Positions 1-12,319 of a stretch of 64,000 nt of DNA are shown here, one piece after another. Origin of the DNA: Eretmocerus hayati (Eukaryota; Arthropoda; Insecta; Hymenoptera; Aphelinidae); assembly GCA_029851415.1 (NCBI GenBank), contig CM056743.1:119690305-119754304 (forward strand). The letters run 5' to 3'. The translations under genes and the position numbers were made by a program. The notes beneath the pieces were generated by a model that was given only the letters and a program-made list of their open reading frames with translations, searched no databases and was not told the origin of the DNA. Numbering within the stretch: the first letter of the stretch is position 1; each line of letters starts with the position of its first letter.

Positions 1-2220
1 CGTATAGAGAGTCGCGAATCTACCCTCAGTAAACGGACGACGCGAAGCGCCCGATCTCCAGTTTCGGCTCGTGGTGCTGATATAGAGTATGCTTGCGATA
101 GAAAAATCGAAAAGATATCAGGGATCATCCGTAGGACGATGAAATTCCATGAGTTCAATAGATTTCCACCGATCCATCAACTCATCGTATAGAGAGTCGC
201 GAATCTACCCTCAGTAAACGGACGACGCGAAGCGCCCGATCTCCAGTTTCGGCTCGTGGTGCTGATATAGAGTATGCTTGCGATAGAAAGATCGAAAAGA
301 TATCAGGGATCATCCGTTAGATGATGAAATTCCATGAGTTCAATAGATTTCCACCGATCCACCAACTCATCGTATACAGAGTCGCTAATCTACCCTCAGT
401 AAACGGACGACACGAAACGCCCGATCTCCAGTTTCGGCTCGTGGTGATGATATAGAGTATGCTTGCGATAGAAAAATCGAAAAGATATCAGGGATCATCC
501 GTCAGACGATGAAATTCCATGAGTTCAATAGATTTCCACCGATCCACCAACTCATCGTATAGAGAGCCGCGAATCTACCCTCAGTAAACGGACGACGCGA
601 AGCGCGCGAACTCCAGTTTCGGCTCGTGGTGCTGATATAGAGTATGCTTGCGATAGAAAAATCGAAAAGATATCAGGGATCATCCGTAGGACGATGGAAT
701 TTCATGAGTTCAATAGATTTCCACCGATCCACCAACTCATCGTATAGAGAGTCGCGAATCTACCCTCAGTAAACGGACGACGCGAAGCGCCCGATCTCCA
801 GTTTCGGCTCGTGGTGCTGATAAAGAGTATGCTTGCGATAGAAAAATCGAAAAAATATCAGGGATCATCCGTCAGACGATGAAATTCCATGAGTTCAATA
901 GATTTCCACCGATCCATCAACTCATCGTATAGAGAGTCGCGAATCTACCCTCAGTAAACGGACGACGCAAAGCGCCCGATCTCCAGTTTCGGCTCGTGGT
1001 GCTGATATAGAGTATGCTTGCGATAGAAAAATCGAAAAGATATCAGGGATCATCCGTCAGACGATGAAATTCCATGAGTACAATAGATATCCACCGATCC
1101 ACCAACTCATCGTATAGAGAGTCGCGAATCTACCCTCAGTAAACGGACGACGCGAAGCGCCCGATCTCCAGTTTCGGCTCGTGGTGCTGATATAGAGTAT
1201 GCTTGCGATAGAAAAATCGAAAAGAAATCAGGGATCATCCGTCAGACGATGAAATTCCATGAGTTCAATAGATTTCCACCGATCCACCAACTCATCGTAT
1301 AGAGAGTCGCGAATCTACCCTCAGTAAACGGACGACGCGAAGCGCCCGATCTCCAGTTTCGGCTCGTGGTGCTGATATAGAGTATGCTTGCGATAGAAAA
1401 ATCGAAAAGATATCAGGGATCATCCGTCAGACGATGAAATTCCATGAGTTCAATAGATTTCCGCCGATCCACGAACTCATCGTATAGAGAGTCGCGAATC
1501 TACCCTCAGTAAACGGACGACGCGAAGCGCCCGATCTCCAGTTTCGGCTCGTGGTGCTGATATAGAGTATGCTTGCGATAGAAAAATCGAAAAGATATCA
1601 GGAATCATCCGTCAGACGATGAAATTCCATGAGTTCAATAGATTTCCACCAATCCATCAACTCATCGTATAGAGAGTCGCGAGTCTACCCTCAGTAAACG
1701 GACGACGCGAAGCGCCCAGTCTCCAGTTTCGGTTCGTGGTGCTGATATAGAGTATGCTTGCGATAGAAAAATCGAAAAGATATCAGGGATCATCCGTCAG
1801 ACGATGGAATTCCATGAGTTCAATAGATTTCCACCAATCCATCAACTCATCGTATAGAGAGTCGCGAGTCTACCCTCAGTCAACGGACGACGCGGAGCGC
1901 CCGATCTCCAGTTTCGGCTCGTGGTGCTGATATAGAGTATGCTTGCGATAGAAAAATCGAAAAGATATCAGGGATCATCCGTCAGACGATGAAATTCCAT
2001 GAGTTCAATAGATTTCCACCAATCCATCAACTCATCGTATAGAGAGTCGCGAATCTACCCTCAGTAAACGGACGACGCGAAGCGCCCGATCTCCAGTTTC
2101 GGCTCGTGGTGCTGATATAGAGTGTGCTTGCGATAGAAAAATCGAAAAGATATCAGGGATCATCCGTCTGACGATAGTATTCCATAAATTGAAGAGTTCA
2201 TCACCGATTCATAAATCCTC
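1..2220. repeat. 185-bp satellite, 12 tandem monomers
   Basis: Twelve head-to-tail units, each starting CGTATAGAGAGTCGCGAATC, begin at 1, 186, 371, 556, 741, 926, 1111, 1296, 1481, 1666, 1851 and 2036, with no change in spacing. Most units differ by a few substitutions (for example CCGTAGGACG, CCGTTAGATG or CCGTCAGACG at the same place). The array continues past the left window edge. The unit is close to one nucleosome repeat, as in many centromeric or heterochromatic satellites, but its chromosomal role is inference. The last unit is clearly diverged in its final 50 bp. Short reading frames through it are not coding. Confidence 0.97.
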
Positions 2221-2510
2221 CTCCCGGAAAATCGCAAACTCACACTCTGGCGACGACGCACACGAGGCCTTCGGGTGACTGTTTCGCCCGAGTGTTGTCC
2301 GTGTAGGATGCTCCTGTTTGAAAAAATCCGGGAAATATCGGTTATCATCTTTCGTGTGAGATTCCGTGAAAAGAATGTTTCGCAACTGAATCATAGGTAC
2401 GCTCTCCTGAGGATCGTAAAAACACAGTGGAGCGTTGAGCCACATGAGACGCTTGAGTAACTGTTCTGTCCGTGTAATGCTCACGTAGAACGCAAGTGTG
2501 TTGGAAAAAC
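2221..2510. repeat. Decayed satellite monomers at the array edge
   Basis: The sequence keeps the order of satellite landmarks but is heavily substituted. AAAATCGCAAACTCACACTC stands where the array has AGAGTCGCGAATCTACCCTC, and GTGTAGGATGCTCC stands where it has ATAGAGTATGCTTGCG. A second, weaker unit follows from about 2405. This is the usual pattern at an array margin, where homogenisation by unequal exchange fails. Confidence 0.7.
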
Positions 2511-2579
2511 GAGCTCAAATTAAAGTTACAAAATATTACATCTGATTTCTCCGGTTATATAGAGAAAATATAATCCAAG

Positions 2580-2980
2580 TGCCCGTGCATGTATTTTCAA
2601 AGTGCCGCGCCAATGCGCACGCTCGTACGGCAGTTCAGCAATTGGCATACCGGCACCGAAAATGGCCGCCGCCGCGTCTCTGCAACAGGTTGATCACACG
2701 GCTTCCTGGTGCTCGCGCTACGTGAAGGTTTAGTGTTTTCGTGTTCCTGGTGTGTCAGTGTGTGCAGTGGTTCATCAAGAACCTGTGAAATCTTTGCCCA
2801 GGCGTGGCACCACGCAGGACCCACACCATCAGCGCACAATAAGTGTCTGCTCGGGCGAACAAAACCCGACTGTTTACGTCGTCAGTAGCTCAGTAATTGA
2901 TGACTTCGATAATCTATCATTGGTTGTGGCATCTGCGTTTGGTCTTTTCCTACAGCCTGAATGCTCCAGAGAAGCTGGGT
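2580..2980 (+). other. CpG-rich segment, possible 5' non-coding exon
   Basis: A CpG-rich block stands out from its AT-rich surroundings. It contains an ATG in a strong context (2662) followed by a 23-codon frame that stops at 2733. It ends in a good splice donor, CTGGGTAAGT, near 2980, and a possible acceptor (TGTTTCAG) lies near 3138. This could be the first exon of a gene whose body lies elsewhere, or of a non-coding RNA. I see no recognisable protein, so the call is tentative. Confidence 0.2.
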
Positions 2981-3170
2981 AAGTCGTACTCATTATCTAT
3001 AGTACTCAACAACATGGAGCATGTACTGGCATGGGGCAGCTAGTAAACAAACCTAACTTTTTCACTCAGCTCATGAATGAGAGATTGAAAGCATGATTAT
3101 TTAGGCTTGAAAGATCATAAAAAATGTCTTGTTTCAGATGAACTAACTGTCATGTAGCTAGTTTATTCAT

Positions 3171-3560
3171 TTGAAGCTTTTACATGATTGCAGGTATTGC
3201 GGAAAGTTTGGAATAAGGCTTGGACTAAGGAACGAACTTGGTGTAGTAGTTGCTAGAGGTGTACTAATCACTTCTATGGATGTTACCCGTCTCCAGAAAT
3301 TATGTGAGGTCTTATTGATACCTACTGCATCATCTTCCACCCTCAACACTCCAAGTCGACTGTTTATATCTCCAACTAAGATGGTTGGAGTCTTGGTTTT
3401 ACAGAGGGTCTCTCTCGGATTCAGTTGTAATGGGTCAGACATTCATGCTAGGATGTTTGTTATTGTGTTTGTGTCCTCTGGGTATATCCTAGAAGCACTA
3501 GGATCATTAGAGAGGTATGTTTACCTACTTGGACCACCTCCAGGGCTGTGTCAGCTGGAG
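3171..3560 (-). pseudogene. Decayed LINE endonuclease (EEP) fragment
   Basis: Read on the minus strand, the translation includes IYPEDTNTITNILA, then a stop, then TPTILVGDINSRLGV. This matches the order of an exonuclease-endonuclease-phosphatase domain of a non-LTR retrotransposon, with a GDxNSR motif where the family has GDFNxR. A frame change just upstream of IYPED and an in-frame stop show that it is dead. No reverse transcriptase is visible next to it, so it is a short relic. The element clade cannot be told. Confidence 0.6.
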
Positions 3561-3570
3561 TCGTCATGAT

Positions 3571-4259
3571 CAGATGTAGTAGCGAGGTAAGACTATTTCT
3601 ACCCCATGGAGCTCATGTTACTTGAAAAATATCAATTAATCATTGGAAAAGGTTAACCTCACTTAATTATTAACAATGATGGAGAATTGTCTCCTTTTTA
3701 ACTCTAAATAAGATTCATCTCTTTTCAGGTTCTGGTCATTGCCATTTCTTGGTGATGACTGAAAAGAGAATTGAATTCTGATTCTTTTGATCTTTACAGG
3801 ACTTGTAGAAACTAACAAATCTTATTCAGTGAACATGCTGGCCCAACATTCAAACCAAAAACTGAGAAATGAGGTGATGGAGAATAATTCATGAATGAGT
3901 GAAACTATATCTTCCAGCGGTATCTAACAATGATTGCACCACCATATGCTGCCATCGGGGGAGAACAACCCTAAATACGTGTGAGCTATAATCTCACAAG
4001 GCCAAGGTATTTTGCCAATTGATTCTTCTAACTCAAATTGCATGGATGAGCCAGGAATTTATTATTTTTTTCACTAATATACTGGAATTATTTTCTCCCA
4101 GAACTGGACTTCAAAGAAACATGGAAAAAAAATCATGAAAAGTATAGAAAATGGTATGGATCAAACTTTCAAATCTTATTCTTCTTCTCATTCGAACTCA
4201 AAATTCAAATTTGAGATCGATCGATAGTATCAAACCAATGCTCAATTTCACAATCAGTA
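3571..4259. other. Unannotated AT-rich stretch
   Basis: No open frame of note, no tandem repeat and no recognisable RNA was seen here. Confidence 0.5.
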
Positions 4260-4995
4260 GCCTACATTTTTTTCTGATATGTTCATGTTTATATATTATC
4301 AAGATCCATCTGAGGTGCTGTTGAGTGAGCTTCTCATATCACCCCCTTCTGGCCAAACCGAAGATAGACTAAATTTTTCTGCCCTTTGTGAATGTTTATG
4401 CGTTTGTTATCCTTCATGCATCAGTGTCGCATCTGTACCGCTCATCTCATCGAATTGAGACTTTTCAGTACCATCAGGATGTTATAAGTAAATCTCTAAT
4501 TCTCCTCTTCCTGCATTTAATCCGATTTACTATGGATTGATTATAGGACAATTGCTAAAATTTTGTCTTGTTACACTGAAATATCTTTCTACGATACAGT
4601 CTCACGAGAATCCACCTGACAAACGAAGATTCTTCTCGAAATAACCTACCGGTGCTAACTTCAAATTGATTTGGATTATGAAAACAAAGGTTTTTGTTAT
4701 GTGATCAGAATAGAGTTTTTGGTGGAAATTCTGAATTTTTGTTGAAGAATGAATTGAAATCACGTCCAAAGGTAGTTCAATCAATTGGTATCAACCAATT
4801 GATGAAGAATGTTGGAATAGAATCTCTCTAGTTCATTGAAAGGTGGGTCGATTAAATGCAGGAGAAGCTATGAGCAAAAATAGAAACTTAGATACAATTT
4901 TATTCTGATATTCAGAGTTATTCTCACGACATTCCTTTTTGGGAGCATTCAGGTCATCTACACTCTTGTTTTTCGGGCAAGGTATACTTTTTGTG
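4260..4995 (+). repeat. Dispersed repeat A-B, copy 1
   Basis: Part A (about 4280-4450) has clear relatives of the blocks at 55700-55905, for example CCTTTGTGAATG followed by GCATC..CGTxTGTxCCG. Part B (about 4600-4990) is related to 61640-61980: both hold CCAACxAATTGATGxAGAATG and end in CATCTACACT..GTTTTTCGGGCAAGGT. The A-then-B order also holds across 55.7-62.0 kb, once the transposon between them is removed. No protein is encoded. It is an old interspersed element of unknown class. Confidence 0.7.
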
Positions 4996-6780
4996 GAAAA
5001 AAATTAACATTTCTCATTGTCGTAACGAATTCATTAATCACAATTATTTGCCTAAGGGTTTCAATAGTTGGTTTCTCAACTAGAACTGAAGTTCTCACGC
5101 TCAAATAGTGAACAGAAAGGACCCCGCAGAGATAGCCGCGACGATTGTCACGTTTTCATGCAGAGTGTCGTCAGCAGTCAGTCTTGGGATAAACTTGATT
5201 GAGATGTCAGGTTTGCGCCTTCATTGTCAAATATATTCCATGTAAGTGACTTGTTTACCCAAAATTATTGTTAAAAATTTGCTAGAGTAATTGGCGCTAC
5301 ATATTTTAGACTCTGTCCTCGATGAGGTATCTGATATTCCATCTTCAATTAATGAATCATAGATGTGTCATCGATATAAGTACTCGAGGGCGAGATAGCC
5401 CCTAGCCCCATTGTATGATCGAGAAATCCTCATTTCCGTCCGATCTCGTTGCTCATTGACAAACTTAGGTCGATATTTTTGTGCTTGAAGATGAAATTAC
5501 TTGGTTTGTAGAATTTTACTAACACATGTTTACTGCAACGATGGGCCTCGGAATTTAGCGCTCAAGAAATGAAATTTACACTGAATTTTGGTTTGTATCT
5601 TGATGTTGCGAGATGCGATGAATCTGATCGAATCCTGATAAACACACAAGAAGTTTGCTGCAGCCTGTGGCGAATTTTTTGAAATTCAAAAGCTCCTTCT
5701 GACCATGTAACGATGCTCTCTGACAGTCAATCGCACCGCTATATACGTGAATTGTATACCTCTGTAATGATACGAATTAATTTTTCGTATACGAAAAATA
5801 ATAATACGAGTGATAAGTTGATTGTATACCTCTGTGCTGAATTGCGTCAGAGATGAATAACGATTCGGACTGATTTTTCCGGTGTCAAACATTTATAAAT
5901 GTATTCGATATTTGGTGGAACGTGATCTGTATCAAGAAACCAGTCTGAGAACATTTTTTCTTGTCGAATGATTAGAGAGCTGTTTCAAGTTCGGCGTGAT
6001 TGATAAGCTAAATCCATGAAACGAAGATGTAACAAGGAATTCAGACAAATAGGTCTTGATAGAGGATGTAATAGATCCTTACAAACAATCAGACGCATAT
6101 GAAGATGCATCATACAACTTTTGGATCAGCCATACGCATAGAAAGATGCAACATATCCTGAAAATCAATAATATGTGTCTAAGGATGCAGAGATCCACTG
6201 AAACGATCGTTCTGAAACCGAAATTAACGTTCAAGGGTAATAGATATCCCTAGATTTGAGCATGAGTCAAATGGTGACTGTGCGTGAAAATATGTGCATA
6301 TTTGAACTGAGTTCATTGGTTGATAGATGACTTGATTGATTTTTTGTTTACATAATTATGACACGATTCATTCTGTTATCTATAAGATTTGTGGTTGGGA
6401 TGCAAATTTCAGTAACAACAGAGATAAGCTTTCTGTACATAAAGATTCTAAACACGTATGATCGCATTATCATGTAAAGTTCATGAAAAGTTTCAAAATT
6501 TGGATATTGATAATTCAATGGATTTACAGACATTTAGCCCATAACTCGGCATGCTCTGCCAATCTATATAGGTTGAGAAGAATGGACAGTTCGGTCCCAA
6601 AAAATTAGCAGTAATAGCACAAGACTGAAATTTCAACATTTGTGATATTCAGCAGTAGTTTTTTGGTGGGTTGTTTGAAAGCAACAGTGTAAAATGAATG
6701 AGAGGACGTATCACGATATATTTATTGAACTTGAAAAGACAGAAGGATTGCAACAGCTAGGTATGTTGCTGACAGCTTGA
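4996..6780. other. Unannotated AT-rich stretch
   Basis: No gene was recognised. Near 5720-5840 the words TGTATACCTCTGT and GTATACGAAAAATAA form small direct and inverted repeats. The few frames of 60-70 codons show no conserved motif. Confidence 0.45.
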
Positions 6781-6784
6781 GGAT

Positions 6785-6950
6785 GTATTTTTGAAAAACG
6801 ATATAAACATGAGTTGTTTATATGAATTCATGAGAATTATTGCGAAAAGTAGAATGGCATGATTAGAGTGTATTCAGAAAAACGATATAAACGCGAGTTG
6901 TTTATATGTATTCATGAAAATAATTGGAGAAAATAGAATGGCATGATTCC
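6785..6950. repeat. Tandem duplication of about 84 bp
   Basis: GAAAAACGATATAAAC followed by GAGTTGTTTATATG, ATTCATGA and AGAATGGCATGATT occurs twice, offset by about 84 bp, with scattered differences. It is a two-copy local duplication with no evident function. Confidence 0.75.
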
Positions 6951-7361
6951 AATCGACAAAAAAATTCTGGCAATTCTGAGCAGAAACAATCACATAGATG
7001 AGACGTCACTCGAACAACACACATCCAAAGACGTGCCATTCAACATGGTCGTTCGTAACCTATCATTTGCATCGTGGCAAAGGGGCTCAAATAATGAGTT
7101 TTCACTGTTGAGTGTCACAGATAAGCGTTGGAGAGATAAGAAAATAATATCATATCGTTGAATGTATTATTACTAACCCCTCATTCCATCTAACTCACAC
7201 GCCACATAACCTTTTGGTATTGTGCACTACCGTGGTGGCGCCACTTGCTGGGCTCGAACTCTTACATTTGTAAAATTTGAGACGGCGGTGGGGACACCAC
7301 AATTCCCTAGGCCTGGATCGACCACGTGACAGTGTACGGACTCGCCTTAATCGTGAGATAG

Positions 7362-7445
7362 TGAAGAGTGGCGCAAGGGATAGCGTGCGTGCCTCACGAT
7401 CCCGCGGCCCTCGTTCAAACCCACGCCATCTTTGTTTTTGTTCCT
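7362..7445 (+). ncRNA. tRNA-derived SINE head (left copy)
   Basis: TGGCGCAAGGG matches the pol III A box (TRGYNNARNNG) and GTTCAAACC matches the B box (GWTCRANNC). They are spaced about 34 nt, as in a tRNA gene. The words GTGGCGCAAGGGATAGCG resemble the 5' half of arginine tRNAs. The cloverleaf is not intact, so this is a SINE promoter rather than a working tRNA. Confidence 0.55.
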
Positions 7446-8314
7446 TGTCCATCAATTAGAATTTTTTTTTCGCTCTGCACAAACTTGCTCATTTCTCATA
7501 ATTCAACCGAAATCTCAGAAACTCGAGTTTTGAGATCCTCAACTTTACGATTTCTAATATTGCGCACTCGAATCATGTTTGCGAGAGTAAATTTGGATGA
7601 AATTAGTATTTCTATTTTGAAGGAGTATTTGACGCTTCGGCAAAAATTCTCCATGATTTAAAATACGAGTAATAATAATGGAAAATTAGTATAATTAGAT
7701 TGATTATTTTAAACATCCCTGACGAAATTTCTAAATCAAAAAATTTCTAAATCTTGCACTAAGAGCTGAGTTTTATCATTGATCATTTTTATATCTATTT
7801 CGATTCATCATTATATTATGCTTTTCTTAATCATGAAATATTATACGAATTACATAGTAATACGTTTTGTCTATGAATACACTGAATAATAACAGTTATA
7901 TAAGTTATGAGTCGTTCGTAGAATATTTCACGATTTAGAAGAGTATAATAGAATGAATTGAAATAGATGAAAAAATGATTAATAATGAAATTAATCCGTT
8001 AGTTTTGATTTAGAAATTTCATCAGAGATGGTTAAAATAATCAATCTTATCATACTAATCTGCCATTATTATTACTCGTTTTTTAAATCATGGAGAATTT
8101 TTGCCGAAGCGTCAAATACTCCTTCGAAATAGAAATACTAATTTCATCCAACTTTACTCTCGCAAACATGATTCGAGTGCGCAATTTCAGAAATCGTAAA
8201 GTTGAGGATCTCAAAACTCGAGTTTCTGAGATTTCGGTTGAATTATGAGAAATGAGCAAGTTTGTGCAGAGCGAAAAAAAAATTCTAATTGATGGACAAG
8301 AAAAAAAAACAAAA

Positions 8315-8382
8315 TTGAAGTGGATTTGAACGAGGGCCGCGGTATCGAGAGGCAGACATGCTATCCCTTGCGCCACTCTTCA
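8315..8382 (-). ncRNA. tRNA-derived SINE head (right copy)
   Basis: This is the mirror copy of the left head. On the minus strand it reads GTGGCGCAAGGGATAGCATG, and the B box is GTTCAAATCC. Both boxes are intact, so the two copies could be transcribed toward each other. Confidence 0.5.
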
Positions 8383-8393
8383 CTATCTCACGA

Positions 8394-9010
8394 ATAAGTT
8401 CAAATGTTCTCATGTTCATCGGCTCCTCATAAGAGCTTGAGATTTGAGCCTTCATTCGTGTTGTTTTTCCATAAAATCAAAAGACGGCTGTGCTATTCGT
8501 GACCTCTCCGTTGATAACAAAACGACGAGATCTATCAAAACAGGGATTATTTATTAAATCGTATAATCATAACAAAACGAGTCCGAGCGAGTTCGGCCGC
8601 GGCGACATGACAAACATTTCGACTGCTCGCGGCCTTCTGCTGTTGAAGTTTGCGGGTCGAGTTACGAGTAGCGTGTGCGTGAGTTTATTATGTTGCTTAT
8701 TACGGAAGATCAAAAAAGTTAGTGGCAAAGTTTACAAAGATTCAACGGTCTGATGAGAAGATGTGACCCCTCTCGGAGATCGCCAAGCTCACGTGGTCGG
8801 AAAAGTGCCGCTGCATAAGTGGTGCAGAATTCTGCACCATAGGTGTGCTGGATCAGCCAACTCTCGTGAGCTATATTACGCGGCGCGAGTGTGCAAACGC
8901 TGTGGTGGGTGGCGCTGCCCTCGGCCGGGTGGGTAATACAGCTCATCGGTGAGGTAGACCAGCGCCGGATTTCTCCCAAGGGATTTGGATGGGGATTTGG
9001 ATCGGAATGG
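8394..9010. other. Intergenic stretch with a perfect 20-bp palindrome
   Basis: A moderately CpG-rich stretch without a recognised gene. At 8820-8839 it holds the perfect palindrome TGGTGCAGAATTCTGCACCA. Confidence 0.5.
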
Positions 9011-9760
9011 GAACCGTCTTGTTCAGGTCTAGTTTGGTCTAGTTCGGTGTAACTCGATTGAATGTGGTCTATTTTGGTCTAAGGACATCTAGCTCGTTCC
9101 AGTTCGTTTTTAGTCGCTCTCACTTGGTTTAATTAGCCCATAGTAACCCGGACCATCTGACAAGGGGTAGATATTATGTTTTTTGACTTGATCATCCGCT
9201 GAGAGGTTCTGATTAAGCGCAAAGCACGCAAAATATCATAAAATATTCAAGAACGTCACTTATTACTCCGGTGATCTAGATCATCATAGTGAGATTTCTC
9301 ACAGTTTTGGTTATTTAAGATTGAAAGCCGTGTAATTCGGTTTAGATCGATCTAGTTTTGTCCATATTAATGTAAGTCAGACTAACTCGGTTCAAAAAAT
9401 CTAATTCGGTTCAGTTTGGTCTAATTAAGACTAGTTCGGTTCGTGATATTTGATCTAGTTTGAGTTAATTCGTTCCAACTCGGTCTGGTGATGTGTGATT
9501 AGGTGTAGCTCAGATATAAACGATCTCATTCGGTCTAGTTCGATCTAGTTTGGTCTAACTTCGGCCTAGTACGGCCTAACCAGGTGTAATTCGGGAATGG
9601 GGGTGGAGAAGTTAGGTCTAGTCCGGTTCAGTTCTATCTTGTTCTGTGTGGTTATGTTTAATTTGGTGTGACTTGATCTAATTCGGTCCGATTCGGTTTA
9701 ATCAGGTCTAGTTCTGTCTAGTTCAGTCGAGTTCGATCTAATTTGGTCTACCATGGTGGA
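9010..9760 (+). repeat. Degenerate tract of TCTAGTTCGGT-like words
   Basis: About 700 bp is dominated by variants of GGTCTAGTTCGGT / GATCTAGTTTGGTCTAA at irregular spacing (often 10 or a multiple), for example GTCTAGTTTGGTCTAGTTCG at 9028. It reads as an old decamer-type minisatellite decayed by substitution. A small spacer near 9590 (GGGAATGGGGGTGGAG) breaks it. No open frame spans it. Confidence 0.7.
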
Positions 9761-12319
9761 ATTAGGACTAGTTCATCAAAATAATCTCAAACATTCATTG
9801 TCGTTGGTAATACGAGTTTGCGTGTCAATCCACGGGTTAGGTGCTGTAGTTAACACGGACAAAAAACGAGTTCGAGTCGCTGGTGTTCTGCTGCATCAGT
9901 GCACTGAGATCGTGCAAAGTGGATGCAGACTCAATTTTCTGGCTTTACCGACTAAAGATCCCAACCTACAGACCCCTCTTGCCCCTCAGGTTATCAACGA
10001 CCATGAATACCATTGTTGATAGTTCGGGGCTCCGATATATCCAACTCAGCGGTTCCGGAAATTCAAAGAAGTCGAATTGAATTTTCTAAACAATATATCT
10101 ATTAGTAGGTAAAATTCAGGATGATATCATTTTTTGACCTCCATAAGATTCCTCTTCCTGTCACCTTCAATTTATCATCAATCATCACTTTGCAACCACA
10201 ATTATTGAACTACAAAATTATTGCAGGGGCCTCTGACTTATCAAGAACTTTCACAAGCCGAACGAGAGGTAGCGAGTAAGGCAATAACGCTAGTTTACAA
10301 GTAAGGAACCACACAAAATGGAAGACTGTTTGAGAATAGCTTTTTGAATCATGACCTCACAGAGAGGAAGATTGTGCTGAAGAAGCTCGCAATTTGCACA
10401 GATGATTTTCACAATAACACTAGGTTCAGTACCATTTTCTCGCGAGAATCGTGCTCGGGCAATTATCCTGCATCTGAAGGGAAGAAGCTTACCCTCTAGC
10501 TTTGCAAATATGGATTTTTACATGCCCTTCAGGTGTGAGTAATCTAAGATGTGTGCTTAATAACTTGAAAAGCGTCACTCACGTTGCCCATTTCCTCCTG
10601 ATACACATTTTGATAAGAATACAGAGTTGAGGCACAACAGCAGAGCAAAATTGCGGCTTATCATCCTCTCTTCTTTCTACTATACTTCTGACTAGTGCTT
10701 CCTCATGATTAAGCTGACCCTGATCTTGCCGAAAATCTTGCAAGAAATTGCAAGTTGACACAGCTGCAGGAATTACATATCTGCAGTCACGTGAAGAGGT
10801 CTGATGATAAACTCTCGCGCAGCGACAGGAAGCAGGAATGGCTCGAAAAGGACGTTTTTTTCGTTGGAAGCAATAAACCGAATTTCGATACTCGGGCGTA
10901 AGGTTTTTTGCTTTACTCGTGATAATCTTGACTTTCGCGAGGGCTCGGACCGAAAACAATTACTCAAAAGGCAAAACCAAATTCCCCAACCTCGAATCGA
11001 AAGATACTATATTGCCTAGAATTGGTGCGCAAGGACCATTTCTCGGTGCGCGAAGGGTTTTTCTACGCAGGAATTTTTTTAAGAAACCGTGCGTCTTCAC
11101 ATACTGGTGCGTGTCTTTACGCACTAAATTTTCCCCTCCCAAGTTTACGTTATCACGTGATCTCTTATTCCGAGAACGTCTCAAGAGGTCTATCTTTCTG
11201 CAAACCATTGCAAGAAATGTTGTACGCAACGTGTCGAAAGACATTCACGCTCTCGCAGAAATTTCCATCAAGCGCAGTGATGAGGACCCTCTCGCATTGC
11301 TCGGAAAAAAACCAATCATATCTGAGAACTCTAGAACTTGTAGGCTGTGTGAGAAATTCAAGCAGCAAGAAGTCACGTGACCATGGGAGCTCTTGAAAGA
11401 AATAAGGATCTTACCGCGTAAAGAAATGTACTTGTGTGTAAAGATGCTTTTTCTGCACCGTAGGTGACTTTACGCACATTTCTTCTCACATATAGTGCTC
11501 AAAAATGCCTTTACACACTAATGAAATTTTTTCCATACTAGGAATTCGCGTTAAAAAACTGTTCAGGGCAATTTTTCCAAGAGAAGTATTTGATGATTTT
11601 CTTGTTAAGTAGAACAAGCAAAGTTTAGTCAGACGCCATTGCGTCGAGGTAGATGAATGGTCAATAAGTTTACTTTGTACTGGGTTTGATCGGGACCATA
11701 GCAGTTTTGATCCGTGGATGCTGAGCTCATTTTCATGGTTCACATTAGTTTGTTTAATCCATGGAATGTTTTTGGCAATGATAAAAAAATATCGAGAATC
11801 ACGAGCGATTTGTTTCAATTGACAGACTGCTCCGTCTTCTTTTGATAAAATTCTAACCATGAGACGATGAACATTTTTGATAATGAAAGATACAGTTGTA
11901 TACTCATGCACTGATATGCAAATTTGAGTTTTTTGAGATACTCGAAATAGATTGAACTGTCCTCAGAGTGATGAAAGTGAAGAAAAATTTGACAGTGTCC
12001 CAGAGCAGACAAATCATCATTGCAGTGCGGAAAAGTTTTGAGTCTCAAAATTGTATTTGCATTGCTAATGATCATGTTGCTTTGTGCTAAGATGAAAGTG
12101 ATGTATGAGTAATGTGGTATCATAAACTTACAAACACTCAACACTTGGGGATTATATTTTTGAAGTGCTCATTCAACCAACTGGAAGTGATCTTCATTAA
12201 CCCCGACTAAGAACTATTTTGTCATAGTAACATAGTCTTGCATTGGCATGCAATCATCGTAAAGCATAAACGCATTTCGCACCCGAGCATTTCCTCTCGA
12301 TGAAAAAAAGCACCCGTAA
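9761..12319. other. Unannotated stretch with unrecognised open frames
   Basis: Frames of 120-153 codons overlap on both strands between 10579 and 11396, and frames of 109 and 141 codons lie on the minus strand between 11486 and 12144. None shows a domain, signal peptide or splice architecture I can support. Overlap on opposite strands argues against coding. TTTACGCAC-like words recur at about 11112, 11410 and 11468. Confidence 0.4.

Larger units (their letters stand above)
7351..8393. repeat. Head-to-head inverted pair of a SINE-like element
   Basis: The right arm (about 7905-8393) is the reverse complement of the left (about 7351-7870), highly similar in the outer 300 bp and less so toward the centre. 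Both arms contain the tRNA-like head, the ATCAATTAGAATTTTTTTTT segment and a long shared body. The inner ends are AT-rich and carry ATGAAATATT near the centre. This is either two insertions in opposite orientation or one fold-back unit. Similar reading frames in each arm mirror one another and lack protein features. Confidence 0.85.

Noticed and set aside
1..2220. Regular repeats as a CRISPR array
   Set aside because: Units abut without unique spacers, are 185 bp long and lie in eukaryotic DNA.
10919..11396. 153- and 124-codon overlapping frames, with a third frame on the other strand
   Set aside because: Overlapping frames on both strands with no domain, signal peptide or splice structure.
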